Shown one piece after another: positions 48,550-61,700 of a DNA stretch of 64,000 bases. The DNA is taken from assembly GCF_026241855.1 (NCBI RefSeq), contig NZ_JAPJDC010000001.1:2480001-2544000 (forward strand), read 5' to 3'. Below the pieces are notes generated by a model, which worked only from the letters and a program-made list of their open reading frames with translations, had not been told where the DNA came from and ran no database searches. How positions within the stretch are numbered: position 1 is the stretch's first letter; every line of letters starts with the position of its first letter. Source of the stretch: Curtobacterium flaccumfaciens pv. betae (GTDB taxonomy: Bacteria > Actinomycetota > Actinomycetes > Actinomycetales > Microbacteriaceae). A program made the position numbers and the translations under genes.

Positions 48550-49766
48550 CGCTCGGTCCCCCGCTCGTCGCTGACCACCGGCACGGTGACCGCGCCGGTG
48601 ACCGGTCCGTACGGCACGGTCATCATGACGCTCGTGCCGGAACCGGGCGACGACCAGATCTGGACGTCGCCACCGACCCGGCCGATCCGCTCACGCACCG
48701 AGCCGCGGAGGCCCATCCGGTCGGCTCCGGTGGCGTCCTCGTTGAACCCACGACCGTCGTCGACGACCATGACGGTGCAGGACGCGCTGTCGTCGAACAC
48801 GCTCACCTCGGCGGCGTCGGTCCCCGCGTGCTTCCGCACGTTGGCCAGGCACTGCCCGACGGCCCGGACGACCGCCGACAGTGCACGCTGGTCCAGGCGT
48901 TCCAGCGCGGAGGTGTCACCGGAGACGGTGACGTCGAGCCCGAGCGTCCGGTGCTCGTCGACCATGGCGCCGAACGCCTCGGCCGCGGCCCCGGGACGCG
49001 GGCGGGCGGTCGGCGCGAGCCACCCCTTGCCGGTGAGCACCGCGACGTCGGCGTCGACCGTCTCGGCGAGGTGCGGGTCCATCGGGCCGTCCGGCGCGAG
49101 GGCGATGGCGCCCAGGTGGTTGAGCACGGTGTCGTGCAGGATCGCGGACGCCTCGGCCTCGACCCCGGCGCGGTAGGCGGACACGTGTTCTTCGCGCGCG
49201 GAGCGCAGGAGTTCGGGCTGCACCCGTTCGCTCCGGCCCGTGCTGCGGGTGGTGAAGAGCACGAGCGCGACCACGAAGCCCAGGGTGACCCAGGCCAGGA
49301 TGAGCGGACGGGGCGACTGGTCGGCCTGCACGATGGCGATCCAGGTGGCGAGTCGTCCGGTCAGGAAGCCCACGAAGGACCACAGCACGACCCGGCTCGG
49401 CACGGCCCCCGCTCCCCCGACCAGGATGAGCGGGATCACGACGAGGGACATCAGGTACGAGGTCACCCACCCGGTCGGCACCTGCTGCTGGACCCCGACG
49501 GCGAACCACCAGGCGCAGACACCGCCGACGGCCAGGAACGCGATCGCCGAGACCCGGGTGCCGAACTGCACGTGCACGCCGATCATGGCGAGCATCGGGA
49601 CGACCGCCAGCGCGGTGCCGACGACCTGCACCCCGGGCTCGGACAGGCCGTAGAGCACGAGCGTGATGGCCGCGGCCAACAGGGACCCGATGGCGCCGGC
49701 GTGGAATGCGCGCACGGTCGACCACGCGTTCACTCGCGGTGCGAGGTGCGTGGGGATGCCGAGCAC
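48546..49766 (-). CDS. Membrane sensor histidine kinase
   Basis: A 406-residue kinase with about six membrane helices in residues 10-190. The phosphoacceptor region is AILHDTVLNHLGAI. The ATPase domain has QCLANVRKHAG (N-box), VVDDGRGFN and LRGSVRERIGRVGG. GTG at 49766 follows GGAAGGA 8 nt upstream; the long in-frame extension beyond it overlaps the radical SAM gene and is not coding. A TATCAT -10-like box is at 49871-49866. It is the first gene of the kinase-partner-regulator-tdk operon. Confidence 0.88.
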   Translation of the reverse strand: MLGIPTHLAPRVNAWSTVRAFHAGAIGSLLAAAITLVLYGLSEPGVQVVGTALAVVPMLAMIGVHVQFGTRVSAIAFLAVGGVCAWWFAVGVQQQVPTGWVTSYLMSLVVIPLILVGGAGAVPSRVVLWSFVGFLTGRLATWIAIVQADQSPRPLILAWVTLGFVVALVLFTTRSTGRSERVQPELLRSAREEHVSAYRAGVEAEASAILHDTVLNHLGAIALAPDGPMDPHLAETVDADVAVLTGKGWLAPTARPRPGAAAEAFGAMVDEHRTLGLDVTVSGDTSALERLDQRALSAVVRAVGQCLANVRKHAGTDAAEVSVFDDSASCTVMVVDDGRGFNEDATGADRMGLRGSVRERIGRVGGDVQIWSSPGSGTSVMMTVPYGPVTGAVTVPVVSDERGTER

Positions 49767-49936
49767 GAGGTGGATCCTTCCGGGTGGCGAGGGCGCCGTC
49801 CACGATCCAACCACCGGAGCAGCGGCCGTGTACCCCGAATCCGGGGCCGTGCGGCGACCCGCACGATGATAGCGGCCCGGACCGGGGTCTTGCTGTCCCC
49901 CGAACGTGGACCGGACACGACCCGGACGGACACCCC

Positions 49937-51055
49937 TCAGAACAGCGTCTGTGCCGCCGCCGGCCGGAGCAGCCGCTGGTCGAAGCCGGGGTCGGCGCGC
50001 TTCAGCGGTGACACCGTCGGCACCGACTGCTCCTCTGGCACGCCCGACTGCAGCGTTCGCGGTTCGGAGAAGCCCATCGACCCCGTCGCCGGGTCCACCC
50101 GCCCCAGTCCGACCCCGTGGGCCGCCAGGATCGGGCGGATGCGCTCCGACAGCCACCGTCGGTAGTCCTTCGGCGCGTAGGTGTTGTCGAGGTACATCGC
50201 GCGGTACCGCTGCACCAGGTCGGGTCGCTCGCGGCCGAGCCACTCGAACCACCACGGCTTGACGCCGGGTCGCAGGTGCAGCGCCGAGTACATGATGCTC
50301 GTCGCACCGGCCGCGGTCGCCCGACCGATGGCGTCATCGAGGTGTGCGCGGGTGTCGGTGATGTACGGCAGCACGGGCATGAGGAACACCGCGCAGTCGA
50401 GCCCAGCGTCGCGGATGGCCCGCACGGTCGCCAGCCGGGCCGACGTCGTCGGGGTGCCGGACTCGACCGACTGCTGCAGCGAGTCGTCGTACACGGCGAT
50501 CGACATCGCGAGGTCGACCGGCACCACCTTCGCCGCCTCGACCAGCAGCGGGAGGTCGCGGCGCAGCAGCGTGCCCTTCGTCAGGATGCTGAACGGGGTG
50601 CGCGACTCCGCCAGCGCCTCGATCACACCGGGCATCAGGCGGTACCGCCCCTCGGCCCGCTGGTAGGGGTCGGTGTTCGTGCCGAGCGCCACCGGGTGGT
50701 GGTCCCACGAGGGCTTGCCGAGCTCACGCCGCAGCACCTCGGCGACGTTCGTCTTCACCACGATCTGCTGGTCGAAGTCGGCGCCGCCGTCGAACTCCAG
50801 GTACGTGTGCGTCGGGCGGGCGAAGCAGTACACGCAGGCGTGGCTGCACCCGCGGTACGGGTTGATCGTCCAGCCGTACGTCCCCGACCCGTCCGCGCTC
50901 GGCACCCGGTTCAGGGCGCTCTTCGCCAGGACCTCGTGGAAGGTCACCCCGGCGAACTCGGGCGTCGTCACGCTCCGGACGAACCCGCTGTTCGACTCCA
51001 TCCCGGGCAGTGCGTCGCTCTGCTCGGCATCGATCGCCTGTCCACTCCACCGCAT
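49937..51055 (-). CDS. Radical SAM protein, Rv2578c/SplB-like
   Basis: A 372-residue radical S-adenosylmethionine enzyme. The cluster-binding motif is RGCSHACVYCFARPTH (CxxxCxxC pattern), followed by the TIM-barrel segments KTNVAEVLRRELGKP and ILTKGTLLRRD. In mycobacteria the homologue is annotated as spore photoproduct lyase-like and is SOS-induced. ATG at 51055 is 6 nt after a -10-like box inside a perfect LexA site, in line with DNA-damage control. The exact reaction is unknown. Confidence 0.88.
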   Translation of the reverse strand: MRWSGQAIDAEQSDALPGMESNSGFVRSVTTPEFAGVTFHEVLAKSALNRVPSADGSGTYGWTINPYRGCSHACVYCFARPTHTYLEFDGGADFDQQIVVKTNVAEVLRRELGKPSWDHHPVALGTNTDPYQRAEGRYRLMPGVIEALAESRTPFSILTKGTLLRRDLPLLVEAAKVVPVDLAMSIAVYDDSLQQSVESGTPTTSARLATVRAIRDAGLDCAVFLMPVLPYITDTRAHLDDAIGRATAAGATSIMYSALHLRPGVKPWWFEWLGRERPDLVQRYRAMYLDNTYAPKDYRRWLSERIRPILAAHGVGLGRVDPATGSMGFSEPRTLQSGVPEEQSVPTVSPLKRADPGFDQRLLRPAAAQTLF

Positions 51056-51061
51056 GCGGTC

Positions 51062-51090
51062 ATTCGAACACACGTTCGAACAGACTGCAA
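51062..51090 (-). promoter_or_regulatory. SOS box (LexA operator) overlapping the radical SAM promoter
   Basis: TCGAAC-ACAC-GTTCGA (51064-51079) is a perfect match to the actinobacterial/Bacillus-type SOS box. On the minus strand TTGCAG (51090-51085), a 17-bp spacer and TCGAAT (51067-51062) form the promoter, so LexA would cover the -10 box. Confidence 0.88.
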
Positions 51091-51113
51091 GCCGGAGCGG
51101 TCCGGTGCAGTCC

Positions 51114-52601
51114 TCAGTGGTGCAGGCCGAGTACCTTCGCGGTGCGCTCGAGCGTGGCGTCCGCCAGCTCCGGGTCGTCCCCGAGGTCCTGCCCGTAGGT
51201 CGGCACCATCGCTCGGACGTCGTCCTGCCAGGCGTCCCACCGGTCCGGGAAGCACCGGTGCAGCATCGTGAGCATGATCGGCACGGCGGTCGAGGCACCC
51301 GGTGACGCCCCGAGCAGCCCCGCGATCGAACCGTCGGCGGCGGTGATGACCTCGGTGCCGAACTGCAGCACACCGCCCTTGTCCTTGTCGGGCTTGATCA
51401 CCTGGACGCGCTGCCCAGCGGTGATGCGGTGCCAGTGCTCGGGCTCGGCGCTCGGCATGAAGTCACGGAGCGCCTCGAACTTGGTGTGCTTCGACGCGAG
51501 GAGCTGGCCGACCAGGTAGCGGACCAGGTCGAAGTTCGAGAACGCGACGCTCAGCATCGGGCGGAGGTTGTGCGGCCGGATCGAGCGGAACAGGTCGAGG
51601 ACCGAGCCCTGCTTCAGGAACTTCGGGCTGAACCCGGCGTACGGCCCGAACATCAGCGACGAACCACCGTCGACGATGCGGGTGTCGAGGTGCGGCACCG
51701 ACATCGGCGGGGCGCCGACACTGGCCTTGCCGTAGACCTTGGCCGAGTGCTTCTGCACCACCTCGGGGTCGTCGGTGCGCAGGAACTCGCCCGACACCGG
51801 GAAGCCGCCGTAGCCCCGGATCTCCGGGATGCCGGACTTCTGCAGCAGGTGCAGGGCTCCGCCGCCGGCGCCGACGAAGACGAACTTCGCGGCGATGCGC
51901 TGCGTCGACCGGCCGATCTCGTTGCGGACGTTGAGCACCCAGCCCTCGGACACCTTCGAGCGGGTCAGGTTGGTGACCTGGTGCGAGGGTTCGAACTCGA
52001 CACCGTCGATCTCGAGCTGGTCGAAGAGCTGGCGGGTGAGCGACCCGAAGTCGACGTCCGAGCCGGCCGCCGAGTAGGTCGCCGCGATCGGCTGGTCTTT
52101 CTTGCGGCCGGGGATGAGCGCCGGCGCCCACTTCCGGATCTGCGACGGGTCGTCCGAGAACTCGATGCCCGCGAAGAGCGGGTGGTCACGCATGGCCTCG
52201 TACCGGGCACGCATGTAGGCGACGTTGGCCTCGCCCCACACGAACGAGATGTGCGGCGTGGGGTTGATGAAGTTCGACGGCTCCGGCAGCACACCGGTCT
52301 CGACCAGGTGCGCCCAGAACTGCCGCGAGACCTGGAACTGCTCGTTGACCGTGACGGCCTTCGCGATGTCGACACGGCCGTCCGGCAGTTCCGGCGTGTA
52401 GTTCAGCTCGCACAGTGCCGAGTGCCCGGTACCGGCGTTGTTCCACGGGTTCGAGGACTCCTGCGCAACCGTGCCGAGCCGCTCGTACACGCGGATCTTC
52501 CAGCTGGGCTCGAGCCTGTGGATGATGGCCCCGAGCGTGGCACTCATGATGCCTCCGCCGATCAGGACGACGTCGATGGGGTCCACCTGCTGCTCTGCCA
52601 C
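51114..52601 (-). CDS. mqo: Malate:quinone oxidoreductase
   Basis: A 495-residue peripheral membrane flavoprotein that oxidises malate to oxaloacetate and passes electrons to quinone. The FAD motif is DVVLIGGGIMSATLG; other family blocks are NPWNNAGTGHSALCELNYTP, FVFVGAGGGALHLLQKSGIP and LLGASPGASTAVPIM. Length is standard. GTG at 52601 lies 6 nt after TAGGAT, so the message looks leaderless. A perfect hairpin separates it from asd. Confidence 0.97.
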   Translation of the reverse strand: MAEQQVDPIDVVLIGGGIMSATLGAIIHRLEPSWKIRVYERLGTVAQESSNPWNNAGTGHSALCELNYTPELPDGRVDIAKAVTVNEQFQVSRQFWAHLVETGVLPEPSNFINPTPHISFVWGEANVAYMRARYEAMRDHPLFAGIEFSDDPSQIRKWAPALIPGRKKDQPIAATYSAAGSDVDFGSLTRQLFDQLEIDGVEFEPSHQVTNLTRSKVSEGWVLNVRNEIGRSTQRIAAKFVFVGAGGGALHLLQKSGIPEIRGYGGFPVSGEFLRTDDPEVVQKHSAKVYGKASVGAPPMSVPHLDTRIVDGGSSLMFGPYAGFSPKFLKQGSVLDLFRSIRPHNLRPMLSVAFSNFDLVRYLVGQLLASKHTKFEALRDFMPSAEPEHWHRITAGQRVQVIKPDKDKGGVLQFGTEVITAADGSIAGLLGASPGASTAVPIMLTMLHRCFPDRWDAWQDDVRAMVPTYGQDLGDDPELADATLERTAKVLGLHH

Positions 52602-52627
52602 CCGTCGATCCTACCGGCGGCATCCGA

Positions 52628-52679
52628 CAGACGGACAGGAGGCCCGTGGCGGTGTCGCCACGGGCCTCCTGTCCGTCTG
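52628..52679. terminator. 24-bp perfect hairpin terminator after asd
   Basis: Positions 52628-52651 and 52656-52679 pair perfectly around loop GTGT. The stem has the CGGACAGGAGGCCCGTGGC pattern related to other terminators here. It lies 18 nt beyond the asd stop. Confidence 0.85.
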
Positions 52680-52697
52680 CTGGTCGCGCTCGGCGCG

Positions 52698-53783
<1,086 letters not shown>

Positions 53784-53793
53784 TCAGCGGGCG

Positions 53794-55059
<1,266 letters not shown>

Positions 55060-55175
55060 TGGCTGGTACTCCCGGAGACGGCGACACCGCGAGGTCACGC
55101 GGTCTCACAATGGTAGTCGGTGTTTCGGGGATGTTGCGTGCGAGCGGGCCCCGACGCAAGGATCCTGCGTGGGGG

Positions 55176-55775
55176 TCAACCGCCGACGACGCGGCGCCCC
55201 TCGAAGGCACGACCGAGCGTGACCTCGTCGGCGTACTCCAGATCGCCGCCGACCGGTAGCCCCGACGCGAGCCGCGTGGTGCGGATGCCCATCGGGACGA
55301 GCAGCCGGCTGAGGTAGGTCGCCGTCGCCTCGCCCTCGAGGTTGGGGTCGGTCGCGATGATGACCTCGGCCACCGTGCCGTCGGCCAGGCGCGTCATGAG
55401 CTGCTGGATGCGGAGGTCGTCCGGTCCGATGCCGTCGATCGGGCTGATCGCCCCGCCGAGCACGTGGTACAGCCCACGGAACTCCCGGGTGCGCTCGATC
55501 GCCGCCACGTCCTTCGCTTCTTCCACGACGCAGATCGTGGCCGGGGAGCGGCGCGGGTCACGGCAGATGCTGCACTGGACGTTCTCGGTGACGTTGCCGC
55601 AGATCTCGCAGAAGCGGACCCGCTCCTTGACGTCGGCCAGCAGCTCGGACAGACGACTCGGGTCGAACGACTCGGTCTGCAGGATGTGGAAGGCGATGCG
55701 CTGCGCCGACTTCGGTCCGATGCCGGGCAGGCGGCCGAACTCGTCGATGAGGTCCTGGACGATCCCGTCGTACAT
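55176..55775 (-). CDS. recR: Recombination protein RecR
   Basis: A 199-residue DNA-binding protein of the RecFOR pathway. It has the HhH motif [18 protein letters not shown], a Cys4 zinc finger ([15 protein letters not shown]), a TOPRIM domain ([14 protein letters not shown]) and the Walker-like end [18 protein letters not shown] at 55775 shares one base with the dnaX stop, so dnaX and recR are translationally coupled. Confidence 0.97.
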   Translation of the reverse strand: MYDGIVQDLIDEFGRLPGIGPKSAQRIAFHILQTESFDPSRLSELLADVKERVRFCEICGNVTENVQCSICRDPRRSPATICVVEEAKDVAAIERTREFRGLYHVLGGAISPIDGIGPDDLRIQQLMTRLADGTVAEVIIATDPNLEGEATATYLSRLLVPMGIRTTRLASGLPVGGDLEYADEVTLGRAFEGRRVVGG

Positions 55776-58594
55776 CAGGCACCGTCCTGGTGGAGAGCGG
55801 TCTCCTCGATGAACTGGGCGTTGAGGATCTCACGCACGACGGCCTCGCCGTACCGGCCGGCGACCGGGGCGCGGCGCGCGGGCGGTGCGGTGCGTGCGGG
55901 AGCGGCGGCGGGCTGGGCCGCGCGCTGCGGTGCGGCCTGCTGCGCCGGGGCTGCCGGCGCCGCGGCTGCGGGCGCTGCGCCGCGTCCGATCCCCGGGTCG
56001 GGGAACGGTGCGCCGTCGTCGTACGGTTCGTCATCGAGCGGGTAGTCGTCGACCGGTACGCCCGGCACGACAGGACCGCCGGGAGGCACGGCTGACGCTC
56101 CGGACGCCGCCTGCGGACCCGGGGTGGTCGGCTGGTCGGGCTGCCCGGCCGTGGCACCGGCCGGTCGCGCGGGTGCGGCCGACGGTGCCGGCTCGGTCGG
56201 CTGGGGCGTGCTCGCCTCGGCGGGGGCGACCGGCGCGGATGCTGGCACGGTGCCGAAGGGGGCCGCCCAGCTGGGCTCGACGGACTCCGGGACGGCGTCG
56301 GCGGTGGGGTCGCTGGCGGGGATGGTCGCGACCGCCCAGTCCGTCACCGGTGCACCGGAGGGAGCGGGGGTCGGCTCGGCCGGTGCCTGGTCGCGCTGCG
56401 GCGCGGACGCGGTCGGCGCTGCCTTCGGCTCCGGCGCGGACTTCGGCGCTGGCGCGGACTTCGGCGCCGGCGCTGCCGTCGGCGCAGGGGCTGCCGTCGA
56501 CTCGGGTGCTGCCGACGCGGCCTTCGGCTCCGTGGCAGGGGCGGCCGTCGTCGTGGAGGCGGCAGCGGACGCCGGCGCCGGGGCTTCCGGTGCTGTGGGC
56601 GCCGGAGCCGGAGCCGGAGCCGGGCTCGCGGCGGCGGGCGCCTGCGCAGCAGGGGCCGAACGCTGGGCCGGTGCGGCCTGCTGCGCCGGAGCCGGCTGCT
56701 GCTGCTGCTGCTGCTGGGGACGCTGCTGCTGTCCGGGCCCGCGGGCGACGAACTTCACGCGGAGCCCGAGGACGTCCACGATGGCGGCGCGCAGCAGTTC
56801 GCTGACGCTGGCCGAGGGGTCGGACATCTCCTTGAACGAGGCGACGTCCTGCTGACTCGGGAACGTCAGCGTCAGCACGTCGTCGCGGAGCGCGGTGACC
56901 TGCGCCGTGACGACCACCGACCACGCCGAACGCTTGGCGTGCTGCACGTGCTCGACGATCTGCGGCCAGGAGTCGCGCATCTGCTGGAAGCCGACGGCAC
57001 CGACGGTCCGGACGGCGGGCTCGTCACCGATCGTCGTGCCCTGACCGGTGGACGACGGACTGACCGGCTCGGCAGCGGGCTTCGAAGGCTCGGACTTCGC
57101 GGGCTCGCCCGAGGACTTCGCGGGCTCGGCCGAGGACTTCGCGGGCTCGGCCGAGGTCTGCTCGGGTGCGCCAGGGGTGCTCGGAGCGACCGCTGCCCAC
57201 GACGCTGCGGCGTCACGAGCCACGGCTCCGGAGTCGGCCTGCGGCGCGGCGGGCTGCTCGACGGGACGCTCGGGCGTCGTGCGAGGCGCTGCCGGAGCGG
57301 GCGAGGGTGCGAGGGAGGGAGCAGGAGCCGCGGCTGCCGGCTGCTCACGACGCGGTGCAGCGGCGACGGCGGGAGCGGACTGCTCGCCGGCGCCGGCCTG
57401 GTGTCCACCGGCGTCGTGCCCACCGGCGTCGCCCACCCCGACACGACGTTCCAGCCGCTCCACCCGGGCGAGGGCCCCGCGCTGGGTGTCGTCGGCCTCG
57501 GGCACGAGCATCCGGGCCGTCATGAGTTCGAGGTGCAGCCGGGGCGAGGTCGCGCCGGTCATCTCGGTGAGGGCCCGGTTCGCGATGTCGGCGGAACGGG
57601 AGAGCCCGGTCGCGCCGAAGACCCCGGCCTGGCGGCTCATGGTGTCGAGCTCTTCCGGTGAGACCCCGCGCAGGACCGCGGCGGCGCTCTCGTTGGTCGC
57701 CGCGACGACGATCAGGTCGCGCAGGCGCTCGAGCAGGTCCTCGACGAAGCGGCGGGGGTCCTGTCCGGTCTGCACGACACGGTCGATCGCGGCGAACGCG
57801 GACGCCGGGTCGGCGACGGCCAGGGCGTCGACGACGTCGTCGAGCAGGGCGGCGTCGGTGTAGCCGAGCAGGGCCACGGCACGCTCGTAGGCGATCGCCC
57901 CGTCTTCGCTGCCGGCCATCAGCTGGTCGAGCAGGGACAGGGTGTCACGGACGGATCCGCCGCCGGCACGCACCACCAGGGGCAGGACGCCGGGGGCCAC
58001 CGACACGGACTCCTGCGTGCAGAGCTGCTCGATGTACTCGAGCATCACCGCGGGCGGGACGAGCCGGAACGGGTAGTGGTGGGTGCGCGACCGGATGGTG
58101 CCGATGACCTTCTCGGGCTCGGTCGTCGCGAAGATGAACTTGACGTGCTCCGGGGGTTCCTCGACAAGCTTGAGCAGCGCGTTGAAGCCCTGCGGCGTCA
58201 CCATGTGCGCTTCGTCGAGGATGAAGATCTTGTAGCGGTCGCGGGCCGGGGCGAACACGGCACGGTCGCGCAGGTCACGCGCGTCGTCGACACCGTTGTG
58301 GCTCGCGGCGTCGATCTCGATGACGTCGAGCGAACCGCTGCCGTCGCGGGCGAGTTCCACGCAGCTCGGGCAGACACCGCAGGGGGTGTCGGTCGGGCCC
58401 TCGGCGCAGTTCAGGCAGCGCGCGAGGATGCGGGCCGACGTCGTCTTGCCGCAGCCACGCGGGCCGCTGAACAGGTAGGCGTGGTTGACGCGGTTCGTGC
58501 GGAGCGCCGTGCGGAGCGGGTCGGTGACCTGCGACTGCCCGATCAGCTCGGCGAAGTTCTCGGGCCGGTAACGGCGATACAGGGCGGTGACCAC
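55775..58594 (-). CDS. dnaX: DNA polymerase III subunits gamma and tau
   Basis: A 939-residue clamp-loader ATPase. Walker A is [11 protein letters not shown], the zinc Cys cluster includes RCLNC and CGVCPSC, Walker B is FILDEAHM and the sensor region is [16 protein letters not shown]. Residues 400-560 and 640-890 are long Ala/Pro/Ser/Glu-rich linkers, with a Gln run ([14 protein letters not shown]); between them lies the folded tau domain ([14 protein letters not shown]). GTG at 58594 sits 6 nt after TACCCT, so it is probably leaderless. No programmed-frameshift site is evident. Confidence 0.95.
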   Translation of the reverse strand: MVTALYRRYRPENFAELIGQSQVTDPLRTALRTNRVNHAYLFSGPRGCGKTTSARILARCLNCAEGPTDTPCGVCPSCVELARDGSGSLDVIEIDAASHNGVDDARDLRDRAVFAPARDRYKIFILDEAHMVTPQGFNALLKLVEEPPEHVKFIFATTEPEKVIGTIRSRTHHYPFRLVPPAVMLEYIEQLCTQESVSVAPGVLPLVVRAGGGSVRDTLSLLDQLMAGSEDGAIAYERAVALLGYTDAALLDDVVDALAVADPASAFAAIDRVVQTGQDPRRFVEDLLERLRDLIVVAATNESAAAVLRGVSPEELDTMSRQAGVFGATGLSRSADIANRALTEMTGATSPRLHLELMTARMLVPEADDTQRGALARVERLERRVGVGDAGGHDAGGHQAGAGEQSAPAVAAAPRREQPAAAAPAPSLAPSPAPAAPRTTPERPVEQPAAPQADSGAVARDAAASWAAVAPSTPGAPEQTSAEPAKSSAEPAKSSGEPAKSEPSKPAAEPVSPSSTGQGTTIGDEPAVRTVGAVGFQQMRDSWPQIVEHVQHAKRSAWSVVVTAQVTALRDDVLTLTFPSQQDVASFKEMSDPSASVSELLRAAIVDVLGLRVKFVARGPGQQQRPQQQQQQQPAPAQQAAPAQRSAPAAQAPAAASPAPAPAPAPTAPEAPAPASAAASTTTAAPATEPKAASAAPESTAAPAPTAAPAPKSAPAPKSAPEPKAAPTASAPQRDQAPAEPTPAPSGAPVTDWAVATIPASDPTADAVPESVEPSWAAPFGTVPASAPVAPAEASTPQPTEPAPSAAPARPAGATAGQPDQPTTPGPQAASGASAVPPGGPVVPGVPVDDYPLDDEPYDDGAPFPDPGIGRGAAPAAAAPAAPAQQAAPQRAAQPAAAPARTAPPARRAPVAGRYGEAVVREILNAQFIEETALHQDGA

Positions 58595-58695
58595 GCGACA
58601 AGGGTAGCCGTCACGACCGACAACCCGCGTGCCCGTCCACAGGTCGTCCCGCCGGGCCGGACCACCCACAGGCGGTGGGCCGAGCGCCCGGACGG

Positions 58696-58740
58696 CACCG
58701 CGCCTCCCGTCCGTCTGGTCGACGGGCGGGAGGCGCGGTG
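58696..58740. terminator. Hairpin terminator after the Ig-repeat gene
   Basis: A 20-bp stem with one G-U pair (58696-58715 with 58721-58740) and a 5-nt loop lies 18 nt beyond the stop of the giant surface-protein gene and carries the same CGCCTCCCGTCCGTC motif as other terminators. Confidence 0.85.
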
Positions 58741-58758
58741 TGTGACGCTGGTGCGGAC

Positions 58759-61700
58759 TCAGCCGCGGGTGCGGCGACGGAACCCGCGGGCGAGGCGGGA
58801 GAGCCCCAGCAGCAGGAACCCGAGGGCCACCAGGCCCGCCGCGGTGCCGGCGATCGGGACGACGTCCGCGCCGGTCCAGGCGAGGTCACCGGTGCCGTTG
58901 CCGGAGCCACCGATCCCGTTGCCGGAGCCGTTCCCGGAGCCGCCGCCGGTGCCGTTGCCGGCCCCGATACCGGTCCCGGAGCCCCCGCCGGTCCCCGGCG
59001 TGCCGGGCAGTCCGGGCGTACCGGGCGTCCCGGGCGTACCGGGCGTTCCGGGGGTACCGGGCGTGCCCGGCTCCTCCGGGTCCACGGCGTCGTCCATCAC
59101 CATGACGCGGAGCATCTGCGCCTGCGAGGTGAACCCGCCGACCGACTGGGTGACGCGCAGCATGTGCCCGCCGACCGGCAGCCCGACCATGACCCACCAC
59201 GTGCCGTCCTCGTCGGCCGTCGTGGCGACCGCGTCGCGGCCCATCGGCTGCACGGTGACGGTCGCGCCGGGCTCCGCGGTACCGGTGACCATCAGGTCGT
59301 GGTCACCGTCCTCGTCCGCCGTGTACTGCGAACCCGGTGTCGGCGAGGTGACCGCGAGCGGCTCCAGGGTGTCGACCACGATCGGCACCTGCGGCGCCGC
59401 CGAGGTCGTGCCGTTCACCGACTGCGTGGCGCTGATCGTCCACTCCCCCTCGGGGACGCGCTCGAACACGACGCTCCACGCACCCTCGTCGTCGGCGGTG
59501 GTGGCGCGGACCTGCCCCGTGGACAGGGTCACCGTCACCGCGGCGCCGGGGGTGGCCTGACCGGTCACCGTGAACGAGCCGGTGTCCCCGAACCCGTCCG
59601 CCGGGATCAGCTGCCCGGGGTCGGGGCTCGTGATGACGATGCCCGTCTCCTGCGCGGCCACGACCGTGACGTCGGCGGTCACCGGGTCGGAGGTCCGACC
59701 GCCGACCGTCTGCGTCACCGACACCGTGTGGTCCCCGAGCGGGACGCCACCGATCGTGACCGTCCACGAACCGTCGTCACCGGCGGTCGTCGTCGCGCTC
59801 CGGCCGTCGACGTCGACCGTGACGGTCGCACCGGGCTCGGCGGTACCGCTCACCGGGACCGACGTCGTCGACCCCGTGGTCGGGAACGCCTGGCCGTCGG
59901 TCGGGCTCGAGATGACGACCGGCGTCGCGGCCGTCACGGTGAAGCCGACCCGCGGGGCGTCGGTGGTGGCACCGTCGACCGTCTGGCTGGCGGCGACGGT
60001 GTGGGTCCCCTCGGCGACGTCCGGCACCGTCACGGACCACGCGCCGTCGTCGTCCGCGGTCGTCGTGACCGCGGTGCCGTCGTCGATGCGGACCGAGACC
60101 GCGGCGTTCGGTGCCGAGGTACCGGTCACGCGCACGTCGGTCGAGCCGCCGAGCACCCGGTGGTCGGCGCCGTCGGCCGGGCTGGTCACGACGATCGCGT
60201 CCGCGGCGGCGACCACGACGGTCACGTCACGCTCGATCGCGTCGGACGTCGTGCCGTTCACGACCTGGCTGACGACGAGCGTGTGCTCGCCCGCCGGCAC
60301 GTCGACCAGCGTGGTCTCCCACCGTCCGTCGGTGCCGACACGGACCACGACCGGGTCGGCGTCGTCGAGGACGACGCGGACCGTCGCGCCGGGCTGGCCC
60401 TCGCCGCCGACCGGGACGGTCGCGGTGGGGTCGGTGCTCGGCACGGTGAACGTGGTGTCGTCCGCCGGGGCGGTGACCGTCAGCGCCGCACCGGGTGCGA
60501 CGGTGAAGGTGCTGCGCACCGCTGCGGACGTCGAGCCGTCGACCGTCTGGGTCGCACGGATCGTGTGCTCGCCGACGGCGGTGTCCGGCAGGTCGACGCT
60601 CCAGGTGCCGGCGTCGGTCGCGGTCACGGTCCGGGCGTCGCCGCCGTCGATCGTGACACGGACCTCGGCATCGGGCTCGGCGGCCCCCGCGGCGGTGAGG
60701 GTCGCGAGCGAGTCGCGCTGGGCGACCCGGATCGTGGTCCCGTCCGCCGGGGTGGCGATCGTGATCGGGTCGGCGACGAGGACGCGGACGTCCACCGTCA
60801 CCGGCGCGGACTCGGTGCCGTCGACGCGCTGCGTGACGCTGACGGTCGTGGTGCCGGCCGGCACACCGGGAACCGAGACGCTCCACGCGCCGTCGTCGTC
60901 CGCGGTGGTCGACTCGGTGCGACCGTCGCCCAGGTCGACCACGATGGTCGCGCCCGGCTCGGCGGTGCCGGCGACGTCGACCGTCGTCGTGCCGTCCCCG
61001 TCGGCGACCGTGTACTCCTGGTCGGCCGTCGGCTCGGTGATGACGACGGGCGCGCCCGCCTCGATCTCGAACGTCGTCCCGACCGGGGTGGTCGAGGTCG
61101 AGCCGTCCACGGTCTGCGTCACCTCGACGGTGTGCTCGCCGACACCGAGGTCCGGCACGTCGACGCTCCACGACCCGTCGTCACCGGCGGTGACCGCGAC
61201 GGGGTCGCGGTCGTCGACGGTGACCGTCACCGTGGCGCCGGGCTGGGCGTCACCGGCGACCGTCACGGTCGTCGTCGCGTCACCGTCGGCCACCGTGATG
61301 GGGTCGTCGCCGGGCTCACGGATGATCAGGTCGGCAGCCGCGACCACGGACACCGGTCGTTCGACCGCCGCACTCGTGGTGCCGTTCAGGGCCTGCGTGA
61401 CCGAGGCCGTGAACGAGCCGGTCGGCACGTCCTCGACCGTGGTCGCCCAGCGGCCGTCCTCGTCCACGGTCGCCGTCGCGGTCCCGCCATCGCCGAGGTC
61501 GACCGTGACGGTCGCGCCCGGTTCCCCGGTGCCGGCGAAGTCCACCCCGGTGGTGGCGTCGTCGTCCGCCACCGTGACGGTGGTGGCACCCCGCGGCGTG
61601 GACACGACGAGCGGGGCGCCGGCACGGACCGACACCGCCGCCGTCACCGGCGTCGAGGTCTGTCCGCCGACGACCTGCGTCGCGGCGACGCGGTGGTCAC

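Noticed and set aside
55060..55175. Lysine riboswitch before lysC
   Set aside because: The region is too short and shows only a weak hairpin with a GGATCC centre, not the five-helix structure.
58595..58758. 4.5S (SRP) RNA upstream of dnaX
   Set aside because: The position suits this RNA in some bacteria, but the conserved helix 8 motif is missing; only a terminator hairpin is seen.
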